64,000 bases of DNA from assembly GCA_030035585.1 (NCBI GenBank), contig CM057482.1:47597501-47661500 (forward strand), read 5' to 3'. The notes under the pieces were generated by a model. That model was not told the DNA's origin. It saw nothing but the letters and a program-made list of their open reading frames with translations, and ran no database searches. The translations under genes were made by a program, and so were the position numbers. Below, in pieces: positions 1-12,014 of this stretch (positions are counted from its first letter, which is position 1; every line of letters begins with the position of its first letter). The stretch is from Dugong dugon (lineage: Eukaryota; Chordata; Mammalia; Sirenia; Dugongidae).

Positions 1-132
1 GGTGGATACTAATAAGGAAACTAAGGTTCAGAGAGTTCACATAACTAACCCAAGTTTGTACAATAAGAATTAGTAAAAACTAAGTTGCCCATTTTCAAGA
101 CTAGTCCCACTCAGGTTTCATTACACTATGCC

Positions 133-463
133 CATGGTTCTCAAAGTGTGGGCCAGGAATCCCTGAGGGTTCTCAAGACCTTTTCTGGGGGTCCATGAGG
201 TCAAAAAGATTTTCATAATAACACTAAAAATGTTATTTGTCTTTTTCACTCTCATTCCTTCACAAGGGGGCACTGGCATTTTCCAGAGGCTACCTGACAT
301 GTGATTGCATCGTTGTTCTGATAGCTAATGCGTGTGTGTCTGTGTAGTCTCACGTTTTATAAGTGTCTCAATTTTAATTTATAACACAATAAATATCAGT
401 ATGTATAGCACACATAGACAAAAGCTTTTTGTGACCTTCAAAATTTTTTTTGAGAACTGCTGC
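133..463. mobile_element. Non-autonomous hAT-type DNA transposon (about 330 bp)
   Basis: The left end reads ggttctcaaagtgtg and the right end tttgagaactgctg, which are inverted copies of the hAT-Charlie style terminus. The interior (gtccatgaggtcaaaa, ttcataataacacta) matches a common old mammalian non-autonomous element. No reading frame is present, and the 8-bp target duplication is too decayed to confirm. Subfamily not assigned. Confidence 0.65.
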
Positions 464-1001
464 ACTTCACTGATACTAAGATGAATTCTGGTTTACTTGT
501 TCATGCCATTTTACTTGCTTCAAGTGAACCTAAGGTAGTAAAATCTTCCTTTTCACCAAAACATAACTGCAGAAAAAAAATAATTTTTCAGGAAAGAGAG
601 AAAATGACTTGCTAGGCTAACATGGTAAAAGTGGAAGATGGACTGCAGGGTGCAATCAGGGGAGGAACTGGACAGAGGGAACTTGGGCCAGCAGTGAAAG
701 AAGCTGACAACCAAATGTGGGCTCATCGTGGGAGAGGCAGGGGGAAGCAGGCAGAGGACCTGCCACCAGGTCAGCTTAGGCCAGGAGGCAGTCCACCAGT
801 CAGCAGAGCCCCCACCATAACCACTGGGATAGCACCGCTGCCTATACATTTCAGGCACCTGGACACTACAGTGTAATGTTATAATAAATGTCTTATTCCT
901 AGGTATAAGTGTTTATTTTAAAAAGAAAATTGGTTAGCTAATATGAATTTGATTTAAAAAAAAAAAAAAACCCACTATGGATTGAAAAGCCATTAAACAG
1001 G

Positions 1002-1046
1002 GCTTTGTTGTTGTTGTTGTTAGATGCCATCGAGTCACGAGTCATA
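1002..1046 (-). mobile_element. AfroSINE or RTE 3' tail fragment
   Basis: A gttgttgttgttgtta tail followed by gatgccatcgagtcacgag matches the reversed 3' end shared by AfroSINEs and RTE. Only about 45 bp is present, so the parent element cannot be decided. Confidence 0.5.
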
Positions 1047-1419
1047 ATTAAAGAAAATAACCAAAGAAACAATACACTCAGCTTACAGCGTTCAGAGGCT
1101 GATCCATTCTGACACTATGGAGGAACTTCTCCCTGTTAGAGAGTAATTTATAAGAGCTCTGTATCAGAAAAGAAGTTTCCTGAGATTTCCAGAATGCCTG
1201 GGGGTGCACATTTTGTGCTATGATTTCTGTAGCAAAGTCTGTAACTGACAGGAAAAACGGGTAGTCCTTGTATAATTAAACAGCTTGGCATTTTGCTTTA
1301 GTCTATCCATTTATTCCATAACTTTTAACAGTTATCTGACTTAGAGAAAATTTGCAACATTGCTAAAGAATAAGGTAAAGCTTAAATTTTATTTAAATGT
1401 ATTGAGTGTATTGTTTCCT

Positions 1420-1830
1420 GAATATACTATATAATTTCTTGCTTTGGGCCTTTGCCTTACTTGAAGCATGCTGCCCGCAGACACTGCTTCCTTTTCTTAT
1501 GGAAACAACCCATTCTTCAAGATCTAGCTCATGTCTCATCTCCTCTAAAAAGCCTTTCTCTGACTTCTCGAGCCATATTAATGCATCTCCTCTGAATCCC
1601 ATGGTACATCTAAACACGGCCATGTATCTGCTGGCATACATCCCATCTGCCATCGGGGTGGAATAACAATAGATAATATAGTTTCATATGTGGTAGTGTG
1701 GTCTCCCTCAGCTCTGTAAGGCTGTGACCATGACTTACCCTTTTACTTCCCTCTTAAAATCTGTAACTGTGTACAATCTAAGGTAGTGCTAAGTACAGAG
1801 AAGATATGTCACATGCTTGTCTGCACTCAC
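1420..1830 (+). mobile_element. Old L2 LINE fragment (3' region)
   Basis: Diverged text of the L2 3' end: 'gcctttgcc' near 1449, then tctcatctcctct and aagcctttctctgac. The open frames of about 86 codons on both strands here are chance frames within it. Confidence 0.5.
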
Positions 1831-2340
1831 TGACTGACTGTAAGGGTAATTCAATGTCTCCTCCTCTTGCTTCCACTCGGTGGCAGACTCTCAGTGGACT
1901 CACTGACACAGGCAGATCCACAAATGTGTGTTTGGGCCCTGTTGATCCAAATGGTTACTTGGCGTAGGAGACTCTCTGCTTGCTAAGAAGTACGGGAGCA
2001 GAAAGAGCATCAGAATAAGAGTGAGAAGACTTGAGTGCAACAGTCCCTCAAACAGGTAGGTGACCTTATGTTCTTTTAAACCAGATGGATGTGTAGTTTC
2101 TCATTTCTTAAATGGGGCTAACCCCATCTTTCCTGACTGCCTCACACTGTTGGTGGGAGGATCAAACAAACATTTATAAACAGTAAAGCATGATAACGTA
2201 TAAGAGATTATCAGAGAATTTCACTGGAATATGATTCACTCAGAGAATTAGTCCCTTCTCAGTGAATTTATTTAAGATAAGAACCATTTGCTCTCGAGAA
2301 TGAATGGCAGCAGGGAAAAAGGGAGATGTAATGTATGAGT

Positions 2341-2507
2341 TGGAGTCCTGGTGGCACAGTGGTTAAGAGTTCGGCTGCTAACCAAAAAGTCACGTTCAAA
2401 TCTACCAGCCGCTCCATGGAAATCCTATGGGGCAATTCTATTCTGTCCTATAGGGTCGCTAGGAGTCGAAATCAACTCAACAGCAATGGGGCTTTTTTGT
2501 TTTTTAA
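2341..2507 (+). mobile_element. AfroSINE (tRNA-derived SINE)
   Basis: Shows the full order: tRNA-like head (cctggtggcacagtggttaa, then ggctgctaaccaaaaagt), the ccagccgctcc block, 'atcctatggggcaattcta', 'tcctatagggtcgct', and the aatcaactcaacagc tail. Chance open frames cross it. Confidence 0.92.
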
Positions 2508-3455
2508 ATGTGAGATCAGCTCCACTTTGTACCTTTTTTTTTGGTAATAGTTCAGAGAGATACAATGTGCCAAGCCGGCATCAGCGGCAACACAATATTA
2601 ACCAGTCTTTAAAGTCAGACAAATCACACAGAAGCTATTAGAGAACAAATCAGACCATATACCTTAAGCCACTGTGGAAAAGGCTATGGAAGCTTTTAAC
2701 GAGAAATTAGTGTTTGTTTCGAGACACCCTGACATCAGCAGGTGTCACAAATGGATTTCTAGTACTCAGAAACTCATAAGTAAATTAAAAGAAGTCTTTA
2801 AAGTTTAGCCTTCCCACAGGCTCTCTGTTTGTTTATTTGAGAGTTTTACATCAGCTCCCTGTTCATTTCACCCTCAAAATAAAAATATCTGATGAAAGTC
2901 ACTAGACAATATGAGGACCTTAAGAAATAGGCAGAAAGAAGAAAGGCAGCATCCAACACAACCCAACTAACACCCATTTGTCTGATTTATTGAAGGGGAA
3001 ACAAAATAAAAGCAATGACCTAGTCTACTTTTTTCGCACAGGTGTCAGTTCTGCCACCAAGGGAGTGACCTAAAGTACTACAACATTCTACAGGGGGAAA
3101 AAGCAAAACTCAAATGAAGCAAAAAATTAATCCAATACATCTGCACTGCTCTCAGAATATATTTGAAGAAAACAGTTCTGTGGTAACAATCCTATTTGAT
3201 GCCCCAGCCCAACCTGATCCTCTTGTTAAACCAACTGGGAAACCAAGAGGAACTGGCTTCCCAATCCACAGGGAGGAGCTGGGATAATGATCCAACACAC
3301 ATCCTCTCCAACATTCTCTGCTCTTATAATTACAGTGTGATTGGAAACAGGTGATAAAGTCTTATGATATGAGGCCAATCTCTACCCTAAAAAAGATAAA
3401 CAGTTAAGACATTTTTATGATTTTTCTAGACTTCAGGATAAGTACAGAATACCTC

Positions 3456-3675
3456 TCATTCATTTTAGGGAGTTCATAGCTTGCAAAGCACTTTCCATGG
3501 ATTTTCTCATTTTACAAGAACGCTAAGGGGTAGGTAAAGCAGGCACTATTATCCCCATTTTATAGAGAAGGAAATGGAAACCCAGAGAGTAAATGAGTGT
3601 CTAGCCTAAAACATGCTACTGATAAGTGACAGAGCTGGGTGTGAACCCTTCTTCTGTTCCAACTTCAGTATTCTT
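3456..3675 (-). mobile_element. MIR SINE, reversed
   Basis: Contains ttatccccattttatagaga, aggaaatgg and gacagagctgggtgtgaac, the reversed MIR core. It ends about 60 bp from CERS3 exon 3739-3857, on its donor side. Confidence 0.75.
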
Positions 3676-3737
3676 TCTGAGATGACCATTCTGCTCCCTA
3701 TAAAATAACAGCATTTCAAGGGCTTTGATTCTCATTA

Positions 3738-3932
<195 letters not shown>

Positions 3933-5457
3933 TCAGGTTCTGAGAACTTGTGTACTGGAGATAAGAGAGATTCTGCCATGAGATCCTGAGCCAGTGAATT
4001 TACCTCTTTTGCTTATGGAATCACAAAATTCAAAAAAGGAAAGTTAGCATCCTAACACTCTGAATTACTAAGAAAGACCAGTTCTCTATAGATTGGTATC
4101 CACCCACACGTTCAAGTTGTATATGTGAGTTCACTCATTGCTAATTTTTTTAGTGCTCTTAAGCGCGTGGTAGAGTGGTATAGTTTAAGATGTTGATCAA
4201 ATCCAATCTCCTCATTTTTCATATGAGGAAGCTGAAATCCCAAATGTTTTAGTGCTTTGTCCAAGATCTAAAATTAATATCAAAATGAGGACAACAACTT
4301 AGATTAGTGTGAGCTTTCAGTTATATCACATGCTCTCTCTAGTAGCTCCAGAAGATAATGCAGGAAAGACTTCAACAGATGTTGGCCACCCACTTCCACA
4401 TTTCATCAGATATAGAGCTTACTTCAAACTAATCCAAACTAATTCCAAACATAAAAAACAATGATTGTGACAACAACAACAACAAAAAAAAAAAACAAAC
4501 GATGGTTGCTTCTCTTCTGGAAAGTAGAAGTTGTGGGCTATGATTTAAAATTAGAAACAATATTGATAATAGACTAGCTCAAAGGTCACAAACTCAAAGA
4601 CCTGCTAGAGCCAAACAAGAAACATAAATGACTAAGTGGACCAGGTCTGTTTCATAATGGGATTTTAAGTTGTATTCTTTCAACACAGACATGTTTCACA
4701 TGTTAAACCTATGGTGATACTCATCACTTCCACAAAGAAATATATTCTCCAACTGTTTTTGAAATACCAACCTGCTTAATAGTTCCTTTTTCCAACATGA
4801 GTACAAGATTTATTTCTTAATTTAATATGAAAAAATAAAATTGCATAACAATGATCTTCAGCTTCAGAGTTCAGGAAATCAGTAGGAGCTGTATGAATGC
4901 AGCAAATGGAAAAAGCATATGCCCTTTCCAAAAGGGACAGCAGGGACCAGGCTCTAGGTGATGGCTGCCAGAGGTAAAGTACAGTTCCACAATTTTGATG
5001 TGAAGTTGCTGGTTTTTAAAAATGTTGACCAATGTCTCAAAGAAAAGTTAAAGTATTGTCAACCCTACATTGTGAAAACCAAACAAAGCCGACATGTGGG
5101 CCAGACGGCTGGACATCCAACCGTTTGTGATCAGCAGTATAGTTTCTGCTAGGTTACCATGTATCGCTCATATAATTGTTCAGGTACACACGGCAACAGT
5201 AGGTAAACTTCAAAGAGAAGCATAAGACTGGCAAACGAGTAACTGCAGCTTCTCCATATTTACCTCCTAAACTGCTAGGCCATAACTGAATCTGAAGAGA
5301 AGGAAAGCAAAGCAAAACAAAAACAGGATGTAGCCCATACCATACTCTGTTTCCCTGTAAATTGCCCTCTCTACTACCTGTTCTTTTATAAGCCAAGCAT
5401 TCACCTGGTTTTTGAGGCAACTGAGTTGGTGACTATTTTTTGGTGCCTACTTGTAGG

Positions 5458-5667
5458 AAGGAGCTCTGGTGGCACAATGGTTAAGCGCTCGACTGCTAAT
5501 CGAAAGGTCAGCAGTTCAAACCTGCCAGCCGCTCCGTGGGAGAAAGACACTGTGGTCTGCTTCTGTAAAGATTACAGCCTTGGAAACCCTATGCGGCAGT
5601 TCTACTGTCCCATAGGGTCCCTATGAGTCGGAATCCACTCAACAGCACCTAACAACAGCAACAACTT
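5458..5667 (+). mobile_element. AfroSINE with RTE-like 3' tail
   Basis: Full-length copy with a tRNA-like head, central 'gagaaagacactgtggtctg' block and the tail cactcaacagcacctaacaa then cagcaacaa. Near-identical flanks cttgtagg (5450-5457) and cttgcagg (5668-5675) look like the target duplication. The tail resembles the 3' end of the RTE copies here (for example 10430-10460). Confidence 0.93.
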
Positions 5668-5736
5668 CTTGCAGGCATCGTGCTAAACGCTGGAGATCTA
5701 AATGAACAAGACTGATATGGGCCTCATCTTCACAGG

Positions 5737-6258
5737 TGATATGGATTGAAGAGTATCCCTGAAAAAGCGTGTCAACTTGACTAGGCCATGATCCTCAGTA
5801 TTGTATGATTGTCTACCATGCTGTCATCTGATATGATTTTCCTATGTGTTGTAAATCCAGTCTCTATGATGTTAATGAGGCAGGATTAACGGCAGTTATG
5901 TTAATCAGGCAGAACTCAATCTACAAGATTAGTTTGTATCTTGAGTCAATCTCTTTTGAGATGTAAAAGAGAGAAGTGAGCAGAGAGACAGGGGGGCCTC
6001 ATGCCACCAAGAAAACAGCCCTGGGAACAGAGTGTGTCCTTTGGACCCTGGGTTCCTGTGCCGAAAACCTCCTAGAATGAGGGAAGACTGATGACAGGGA
6101 CCTTCCTCCAGAGCCAACAGAGAGAGAAAGCCTCCCTCTGGAGCTGGCGCCCTGAATTCGGACTTCTGGCCTACTAGACTGTGAAAGAATAAGCTTCTGT
6201 TTGTTAAAGCCATCCACTTGTGGTATTTCTGTTATAGCAGTACTAGATGACTAAGACA
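5737..6258 (+). mobile_element. MaLR-like solo LTR
   Basis: A 522-bp element beginning tgatatggattgaa and ending gatgactaagaca, flanked by a perfect 5-bp duplication acagg (5732-5736 and 6259-6263). It resembles the THE1/MST/MLT group of ERVL-MaLR LTRs. The open frames of 72-94 codons on its reverse strand are not genes. Confidence 0.9.
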
Positions 6259-6833
6259 ACAGGGTAAAGTCTGTCTAGTGAGGAAGTCAGAAAATAAGAC
6301 AATTAATTATAATAAAATAGTATGAGGGCTAAAATAGAAAAGTACAGGGTACCACAGGACGTAACTTTATGTTGTCATTTCCTGGATGTTACAGCCCTTG
6401 GAAAGAGAGGATGAAGAAGGGAAGTGTTCTGGCAGAGGCACCAGCATGTGAGGTGGTCTGGAGATGAGAGCACGGGTGAGCAGGGAATACCTGAGGAACA
6501 GAAAGAAGCCTCATATGGCAGAAATATACAAAGATCAGAGGCAGAAAGATGTGGCTAGGCAACTTCAAGGAAGGCCCTGTTTGGAATGTGTCTGTGGGTT
6601 AGAGGTGTTTGCATTTGTAAAGTCTCCCTCTTGCACTGGTGTAAGAATGAATAAGAGTGAGACTGGAGGCAGACACTGTATTCACTTTCCTCTTTTTTCC
6701 TAGGTGTCTGTGCTCAGTAGTGAAGGCCCCGCACTCTAGGCTGAACAGGTTTGGAGGTCTGGACGCACTAACCTAAAGAGCGTCATTCTCACACTCCCCT
6801 GAAGGAAGGAGAGAACACGGCAGGCATCAAGGC

Positions 6834-6854
6834 AAAAAAAAAAAAAAAAAAAAA
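6834..6854 (+). repeat. A-run, 21 bases
   Basis: An uninterrupted run of A, perhaps the tail of an old retroposed copy. No element with a clear end precedes it. Confidence 0.9.
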
Positions 6855-6884
6855 CATGGTAGAAAGGGCAGGAAAATGAAAACA

Positions 6885-7060
6885 GAAGATCCAGTTCTGC
6901 TACTTCCTAGCTATGCAGTCTTGAGCACTGTACTTAAATTCTGACCCAGTAAATAATGGGGATATCAACAATGATGGTGTGTGCTATCTACCTCACAAGA
7001 ATGGTTTAAGGATACAGGGGTGTCCTAGATGTGAAAGTGCTATATAAACTGTGTGGTGTT
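6885..7060 (+). mobile_element. MIR SINE, diverged
   Basis: Text ttctgctacttcctagctat, cttgagcactgtacttaa, then aatggggatatcaa, 'tacctcacaagaatggtt' and tgaaagtgctatataaa follows the MIR order. Confidence 0.6.
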
Positions 7061-7439
7061 ATGTACTGCTGCATATTTTTATGGCCAAACACAGAAAAGA
7101 GATAATGGACTAAAAGTCATTTAAGGAAAAAGTATTCCTTTACTTCTTAAGCAATGTACACACATGAACAGATTCCCCAAAACGGAGGATATAATTCTAG
7201 GAATTCTCCTCCAATAAAGACGGATGTTGCTTGGTCCACAACATAACATATTCTGAAATGCCACAGCACTGTATTCTGTAAGTTCTTAGACTGCAAGGGC
7301 TCTGGGTCTAGCTTGCCTGTTTCAAATGTTTTATTCACTCATTCATTCAAAAATACGTATTGAACCTCTACTATGTGCCAATGCATCAGATCTATTCTTG
7401 AAGTGGTCTCTAAATTCAGGCAGGATACACTTAAGGTCA

Positions 7440-8160
7440 AATTTTGGCTCTCATGGACTTGCTCTAATTTTCTTCAGTTTCAACTTGAACTTGCAATATG
7501 AGCAATTGATGGTCTGTTCTGCAGTCAGCCCCTGGCCTTACTCTGACTGATGATATTGAGCTTTTCCATCGTCTCTTTCCACAGATGTAGTCGATTTGAT
7601 TCCTGTGTATTCCATCTGGCAACGTCCATGTGTATAGTCTCTGTTTACATTGCTGAAAAAGGTACTTGCAATGAAGAAGTTGTTGGCCTTGCAAAATTCT
7701 GTGATGAGATCTCTGACATCATTTCTATTACCAAGGCCATATCTTCCAACTACCAGTCCTTCTTTGTTTCCAACTTTCCCATTCCAATCACCAGTAATTA
7801 TCAATGCATCCTCATTGCATGTTCAATCAATTTCAGACTGCAGAAGTTGGTAAAAATCTTCGATTTCTTCATCTTTGGCCTTAGTGATTGGTACATAAAT
7901 TTGAGTAATAGTTGTATTAATTGGCCTTCCTTGTATGCATATGGATATTATCCTATCACTGACAGCGTTGTACTTCAGCACAGATACTGAAATTTTCTTT
8001 TTGACGATGCATTGTATTCCTCTTCAAGTTGTCAGTGCCTAGGATATCAGTGTGTATGCATTCCATTTCATTTTTCACAATTTCCAGTTTTCCTAGATTC
8101 ATACTTTGTACACTACACGTTATGATTATTAATGGATGCTTGCAGCTGTTTCTTCTCATT
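7440..8160 (-). pseudogene. RTE AP endonuclease remnant
   Basis: Minus-strand frames at 7956-8159, 7538-7804 and 7464-7694 give pieces of an apurinic-endonuclease-like domain: GDWNGKVG, then RNQIDYI and later TDHQLLI, in the order known for RTE/BovB endonucleases that nick the target DNA. The frame is broken by shifts and stops, so no working enzyme is encoded. It belongs to the inverted 5' part of the element at 7381-10460 and was once continuous with the reverse transcriptase at 8520-10321. Confidence 0.88.
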
Positions 8161-8519
8161 TTGAGTCATGCCACATCAGGAAATGAAGCTCTCAAAAGCT
8201 TGACTCCATCCACATCATTAAGGTCGACTCTACTTTGAAGAGGCAGCTCTTCCCCAGTTGTATTTTGAATGCATTCCAACCTGAGGGGCTCAACTTCTGG
8301 CACTAAATCAGACAATGTTCCACTGCTATTCATAAGGTTTTCACTTTTCAGAAGTAGACTGCCAGGTCCTTCTTCCTACTCTGTCTTAGTCTGGAAGCTC
8401 AGCTGAAACTTGTCCGCCATGGGTGACCCTGTTGGTATTTGAATACCAGTGGCACAGCTTCCAGCATTGCAGCAACATGCACTGAACACTAATGACTGAA
8501 GACCAGACAAGTTCTGGAA

Positions 8520-10321
8520 TGATGTCAAGGCCATCATACATGAAGAAAGCAAAAAGTCATTAAAAAGACAAGAAAGAAAGAAAAAATCAAAATGGATGTC
8601 AGAAGAGACTATGAAACTTGCTCTAGAACATAGAGTAGCTAAAGTGAAAGGAAGAAACGATGAGGTAAAAGAGCTTAACAGAATATTTCAAAGGGCAGCT
8701 CGAGAAGACAAGGTATCATAGTGACATGTGCAAAGATCTAGAGTTAGAAAACCAAAAAGGAAGAACACGCTTGGCATTTCTCAAGTTGAAAGAACTGAAG
8801 AAAAAATTCAGGCCTCGAGTTGCAGTAGTGAAGGATTATACGGCGAAAACATTAAATGATGCAGAAAGCATCAAAAGAAGATGGAAGGAATACACAGAGT
8901 CACTATACTAAAAAAAACTGGTCGACATTCAACCACTTCAGGAGGTAGCATAGGATCAGGAACCGATGGTACTGAAGGAAGAAGTCCAAGCTGCACTGAA
9001 GGCACTGGCCAAAAACAAGGCTCCAGGAATTGATGGAATACCACTTCAAATGTTTCAACAAATGGATGCAGCGTTGAAAGTGCTCACTTGTCTATGCCAA
9101 GCAATTTGGAAGATAGCTACCTGGCCAATCGACTGGAAGAGATTTATATTTATGCCTATTCCCATGAAAGGTGATCCAACAGAATGTGGATACTATTGAA
9201 CAATATCATTAATATCACACACAAGTAAAATTTTGCTGAAGATTATTCAAAAGTGGCTGTAGCAGTATACTGACAGGGAACTGCCAGAAATTCAAGCCGG
9301 ATTCAGAAGAGGATGTGGAACCAGGGATATCACTGTTGATGTTAGATGGATCCTGGCTGAAAGCAGAGAATACCAGAAAGATGTTTACCTGTGTTTTATT
9401 GACTGTGTGGATATAACAAATTATGGATAACATTGTGAAGAATGGAAATTCCAGAACACTTCATTGTGCTCATGAAGAACCTGTTCATGGATCAAGAGGA
9501 AGTCGTTCAAACGGAACGAGGGGATGCTGCATCGTTTAGTCACGAAAGTTGTGTGTCAGGGTTGTATCCTTTCACGACACTTATTCAATCTGTATGCTGA
9601 GCAAATAATCCGAGAAGCTGGATTATATGAAGAAGAATGGGGCATCAGGATTGGAGGAAGACTCATTAATAACTTGTGATATGCAGATGACACAACCTTG
9701 CTTGCTGAAAATGAAGAAGACTTGAAACAGTTACTGATGAAGATCAAAGACCACAGCCTTCAGTATGGATTACGCCTCAACATAAAGAAAATAAAAATCC
9801 TCACAACTGGACCAATAAGCAACATCACGATAAACGGAGAAAAGACTGAAGTTGTCAAGGATTTCATTTTACTTGGATCCACAATCAACATTCATGGATA
9901 CAACAGTCAAGAAATCAAACGACACACTGCATTGGGCAAATCTGCTGCAAAAGACCTCTTGAAAGTGTTAAAAAGCAAAGACGTCACCATGAAGACTAAG
10001 GGGCGCCTGACCCAGGTTGTGGTGTTTTCAGTCACCTCATATGCATGCAAAAGCTGGACAATGAATAAGGAAGACCGAAGAAGAACTGATGCCTTTGAAT
10101 TGCAGTGCTGGCAAAGAATATTGAATATACCATGGACTGCCAAAAGAACGAACAAATCTGTCTTGGAAAAAGTACAACCAGAATGTTCCTTAGAAGTAAG
10201 GATGGCAAGACTACATCTCAAAAATATTTTGGACATGTTATCAGGAGGGATAAGTACCTGGAGAAGGACATTATGCTTGGTAAAGGATCAGAAAAAAGAG
10301 GAAGATCCTCAAAGAGACTGA
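8520..10321 (+). pseudogene. RTE reverse transcriptase remnant
   Basis: Plus-strand pieces of the RTE polymerase. At 8966-9199 are KNKAPGIDGIP and a FMPIP-K-GD motif (finger region). Near 9673-9690 the catalytic YADD is readable, but a TGA stop directly precedes it. At 9698-10321 a 207-residue open C-terminal part contains LGSTI, ALGKSAAKDLLKVLKSKD and SWTMNKEDRRR. Stops and frameshifts separate the pieces, so it is inactive. The 207-residue frame is long only because this copy has decayed little there; it is not a host gene. Confidence 0.9.
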
Positions 10322-10772
10322 CTGACACAGTGGCTGCAACAATGGGCTCATGCATAAAACAATGATCGTAAGTATGGCACCGGACTGGGCAGTGTTTCAT
10401 TCTGTTGTACACAGGGTCACTATGAGTTGGAACTGACTCAATGGCACCTAACGACAACAGCTATGTGCCAGGCACTCTTCTAGGTGTTGGAGATTCATTA
10501 GTGAAAAAAACATGCTAAAGTTCTTGCTTTCATTCTACAAATTTTCCAGATCTGAAAATAATCCAACTTTGGCTATTATTCCAGATATAAACAACTGCTT
10601 AATAATACATCCTGAAGATAGTAACACTATATGATTTGAACTACTTTTTATTTTGTTTTGGAGCACAGATCAATCTAATTGAAAGTCAGTCTTGGCAATA
10701 CTGGCTTTGTAGACATAATTGGGATAGGAATTCCCTGCAAGCGGAAGTCTCTAGAGGTACTTTTTTAAAATT

Positions 10773-10870
10773 AATATATGAAGCAAGCATTTATTAAACA
10801 CTTACAATGCACAAAAAATTGTCAAGGTATTATGGGGAGGGAAACAAACATGATTAAGAAACAAATGATG
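10773..10870 (+). mobile_element. Possible L2 fragment
   Basis: Text aagcaagcatttattaaaca, cttacaatgc and gggaaacaaacatga resembles the L2 3' end. Weak and short. Confidence 0.4.
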
Positions 10871-10977
10871 TTCCCTTGGGATAGTCATTGAGTTGGGAAA
10901 ACATATAAAAATCGCTCCTGTATAAGTCGATCTATGATAAGTACAAAATTAATGGTACAGATTACAAGTAACAAATA

Positions 10978-11215
10978 ACATGTATTGAGCACCTGCTTTG
11001 TGCTAGGCCCTATTGCAGGTACTTTATGTACTATTCTAAGCCCTAAGAGATAAGCACTACAATCGTGCTCAATTCAGAGGAGGAAACTGGGACACAGAGA
11101 GGTGAATCTGCCACCTGCATGTGCAGAATCTGCGGCAGAGCCATAGTGTGGACCCACCAGTCAGTCCTCAAATTCCGTATTCTTAGCCACTGCACTATAC
11201 ACTGTACTAAGTGTT
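10978..11215 (-). mobile_element. MIR SINE, reversed
   Basis: Contains gaggaggaaactgggacaca, gagaggtgaa and ggcagagccatagtg, the reversed MIR core, and ends in cttagccactgcactata from the tRNA-like part. Confidence 0.72.
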
Positions 11216-11270
11216 CAGAAGTAGGTTGGAGAGTGAAGGAAAAGCCTCCAGGCTGAACCCAAAGAGAAGT

Positions 11271-11435
11271 TTTTGGGGTTTTTCTTTTTGGTGCCGTCGA
11301 GTTGATTCCAACTCATAGCAACGCTACAGGATAGAGAACTGCCCCATAGGGTTTCCAAGGAACAGCTGGTGGATTTGAACCACCGACCTTTTGGTTAGGA
11401 GCCCGAGCTCTTAACCACTTTGCAACCAGGGCTCC
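11271..11435 (-). mobile_element. AfroSINE, reversed
   Basis: Reads on the minus strand as a complete AfroSINE: head ggagccctggttgcaaagtg, then gctcctaaccaaaaggtcgg and the ccctatggggcag block. A perfect 10-bp target duplication aaagagaagt flanks it (11261-11270 and 11436-11445). Confidence 0.95.
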
Positions 11436-11459
11436 AAAGAGAAGTAGTAAGGCCTAAAG

Positions 11460-11640
11460 GAAGAGCACTGAATGGGGGCCAAGGGATCTGGCTTCTTGAG
11501 TGAAAGACAAAGCCTCTCTGACTGTGGAGCAATCTCCCACCCTCTTTGGCTCTCACATGTCTCACCTGTGAAATAAACTAGACTAGATGAGGTCTCTGCT
11601 CTAAAATTGTTTGAATCTATGAATGAGACAAGCTAGCAAA
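11460..11640 (+). mobile_element. MIR-like SINE, diverged
   Basis: 'aagggatctggcttcttgag', 'tcacctgtgaaataaact' and 'gatgaggtctctgctctaaa' follow the MIR/MIR3 order loosely. Confidence 0.5.
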
Positions 11641-11893
11641 CTGCAGTGCCCTAATTGACCACAATAGCTGGCTATATCTGTCTTAAACTGCCACATTTTC
11701 TTTAGACCTCTTCCAGAACTACATGCTTATTTGTTCTGCATCATTTCTCACAGTGTTTTTGCTGAAGAAAAGGGCTACATAATAAATTCCACTGTTAGTA
11801 CATTTTATCATGTAGCAGAATGATTGACCTGTTGGCCAGGGCTGTTGGTCTGTATCATGACTCTCTCCCAATATTACATCTTGAAGTTGTTAC

Positions 11894-11980
11894 TGGTATA
11901 TATATACATATATATTTATATACATACACATACACATATATATACATACATATATATATACACACACACATACACACACA

Positions 11981-12014
<34 letters not shown>

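Larger units (their letters stand above)
5428..6440 (+). mobile_element. L2 LINE 3' fragment, split by an AfroSINE and a solo LTR
   Basis: Pieces at 5428-5457 (ttggtgcctac), 5668-5736 (gcaggcatcgtgctaaacgc) and after 6259 join to the usual L2 3' text of 'tactatgtgccaggcac' type. The AfroSINE and the MaLR LTR both inserted into it later. The right limit is uncertain. Confidence 0.55.
7381..10460 (+). mobile_element. RTE/BovB-type LINE, near complete, 5' part inverted
   Basis: Net 3,080 bp, close to the usual RTE length of about 3.2 kb. The stretch 7381-8480 carries the 5' region and AP endonuclease on the minus strand; 8481-10460 carries the reverse transcriptase and 3' tail on the plus strand. 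A perfect 10-bp target duplication ctatgtgcca flanks it (7371-7380, 10461-10470). The left edge reads caatgcatcag and the direct part begins actgaacactaatgac. The uninterrupted copy near 46040 shows these two points are adjacent in the normal element, so nothing is lost at the inversion. The 3' end is caatggcacctaacgacaac. This arrangement is what twin priming predicts. It lies within a CERS3 intron, opposite to the gene. Confidence 0.93.
7325..10545 (+). mobile_element. L2 LINE 3' end, interrupted by RTE
   Basis: Left part 7325-7380 (cattcattc, then acctctactatgtgcca) and right part 10461-10545 (ctatgtgccaggcactcttc) are one L2 3' end split by the RTE insertion. The 10 bases ctatgtgcca occur on both sides as the target duplication. 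Confidence 0.7.

Noticed and set aside
4958-5152. 64-codon plus-strand frame
   Set aside because: The surrounding sequence loosely resembles an old DNA transposon; no conserved motif.
5458-5540. tRNA-like heads of AfroSINEs
   Set aside because: They carry A- and B-box-like text but are diverged SINE heads, not functional tRNA genes.
9698-10321. 207-codon open frame, the longest in the window
   Set aside because: Its motifs and its position next to YADD and the RTE tail show it is the C-terminus of the RTE polymerase, not a host gene.
7381-10460. Two separate head-to-head RTE insertions
   Set aside because: One shared duplication and breakpoints adjacent in the consensus order point to a single insertion with inversion.
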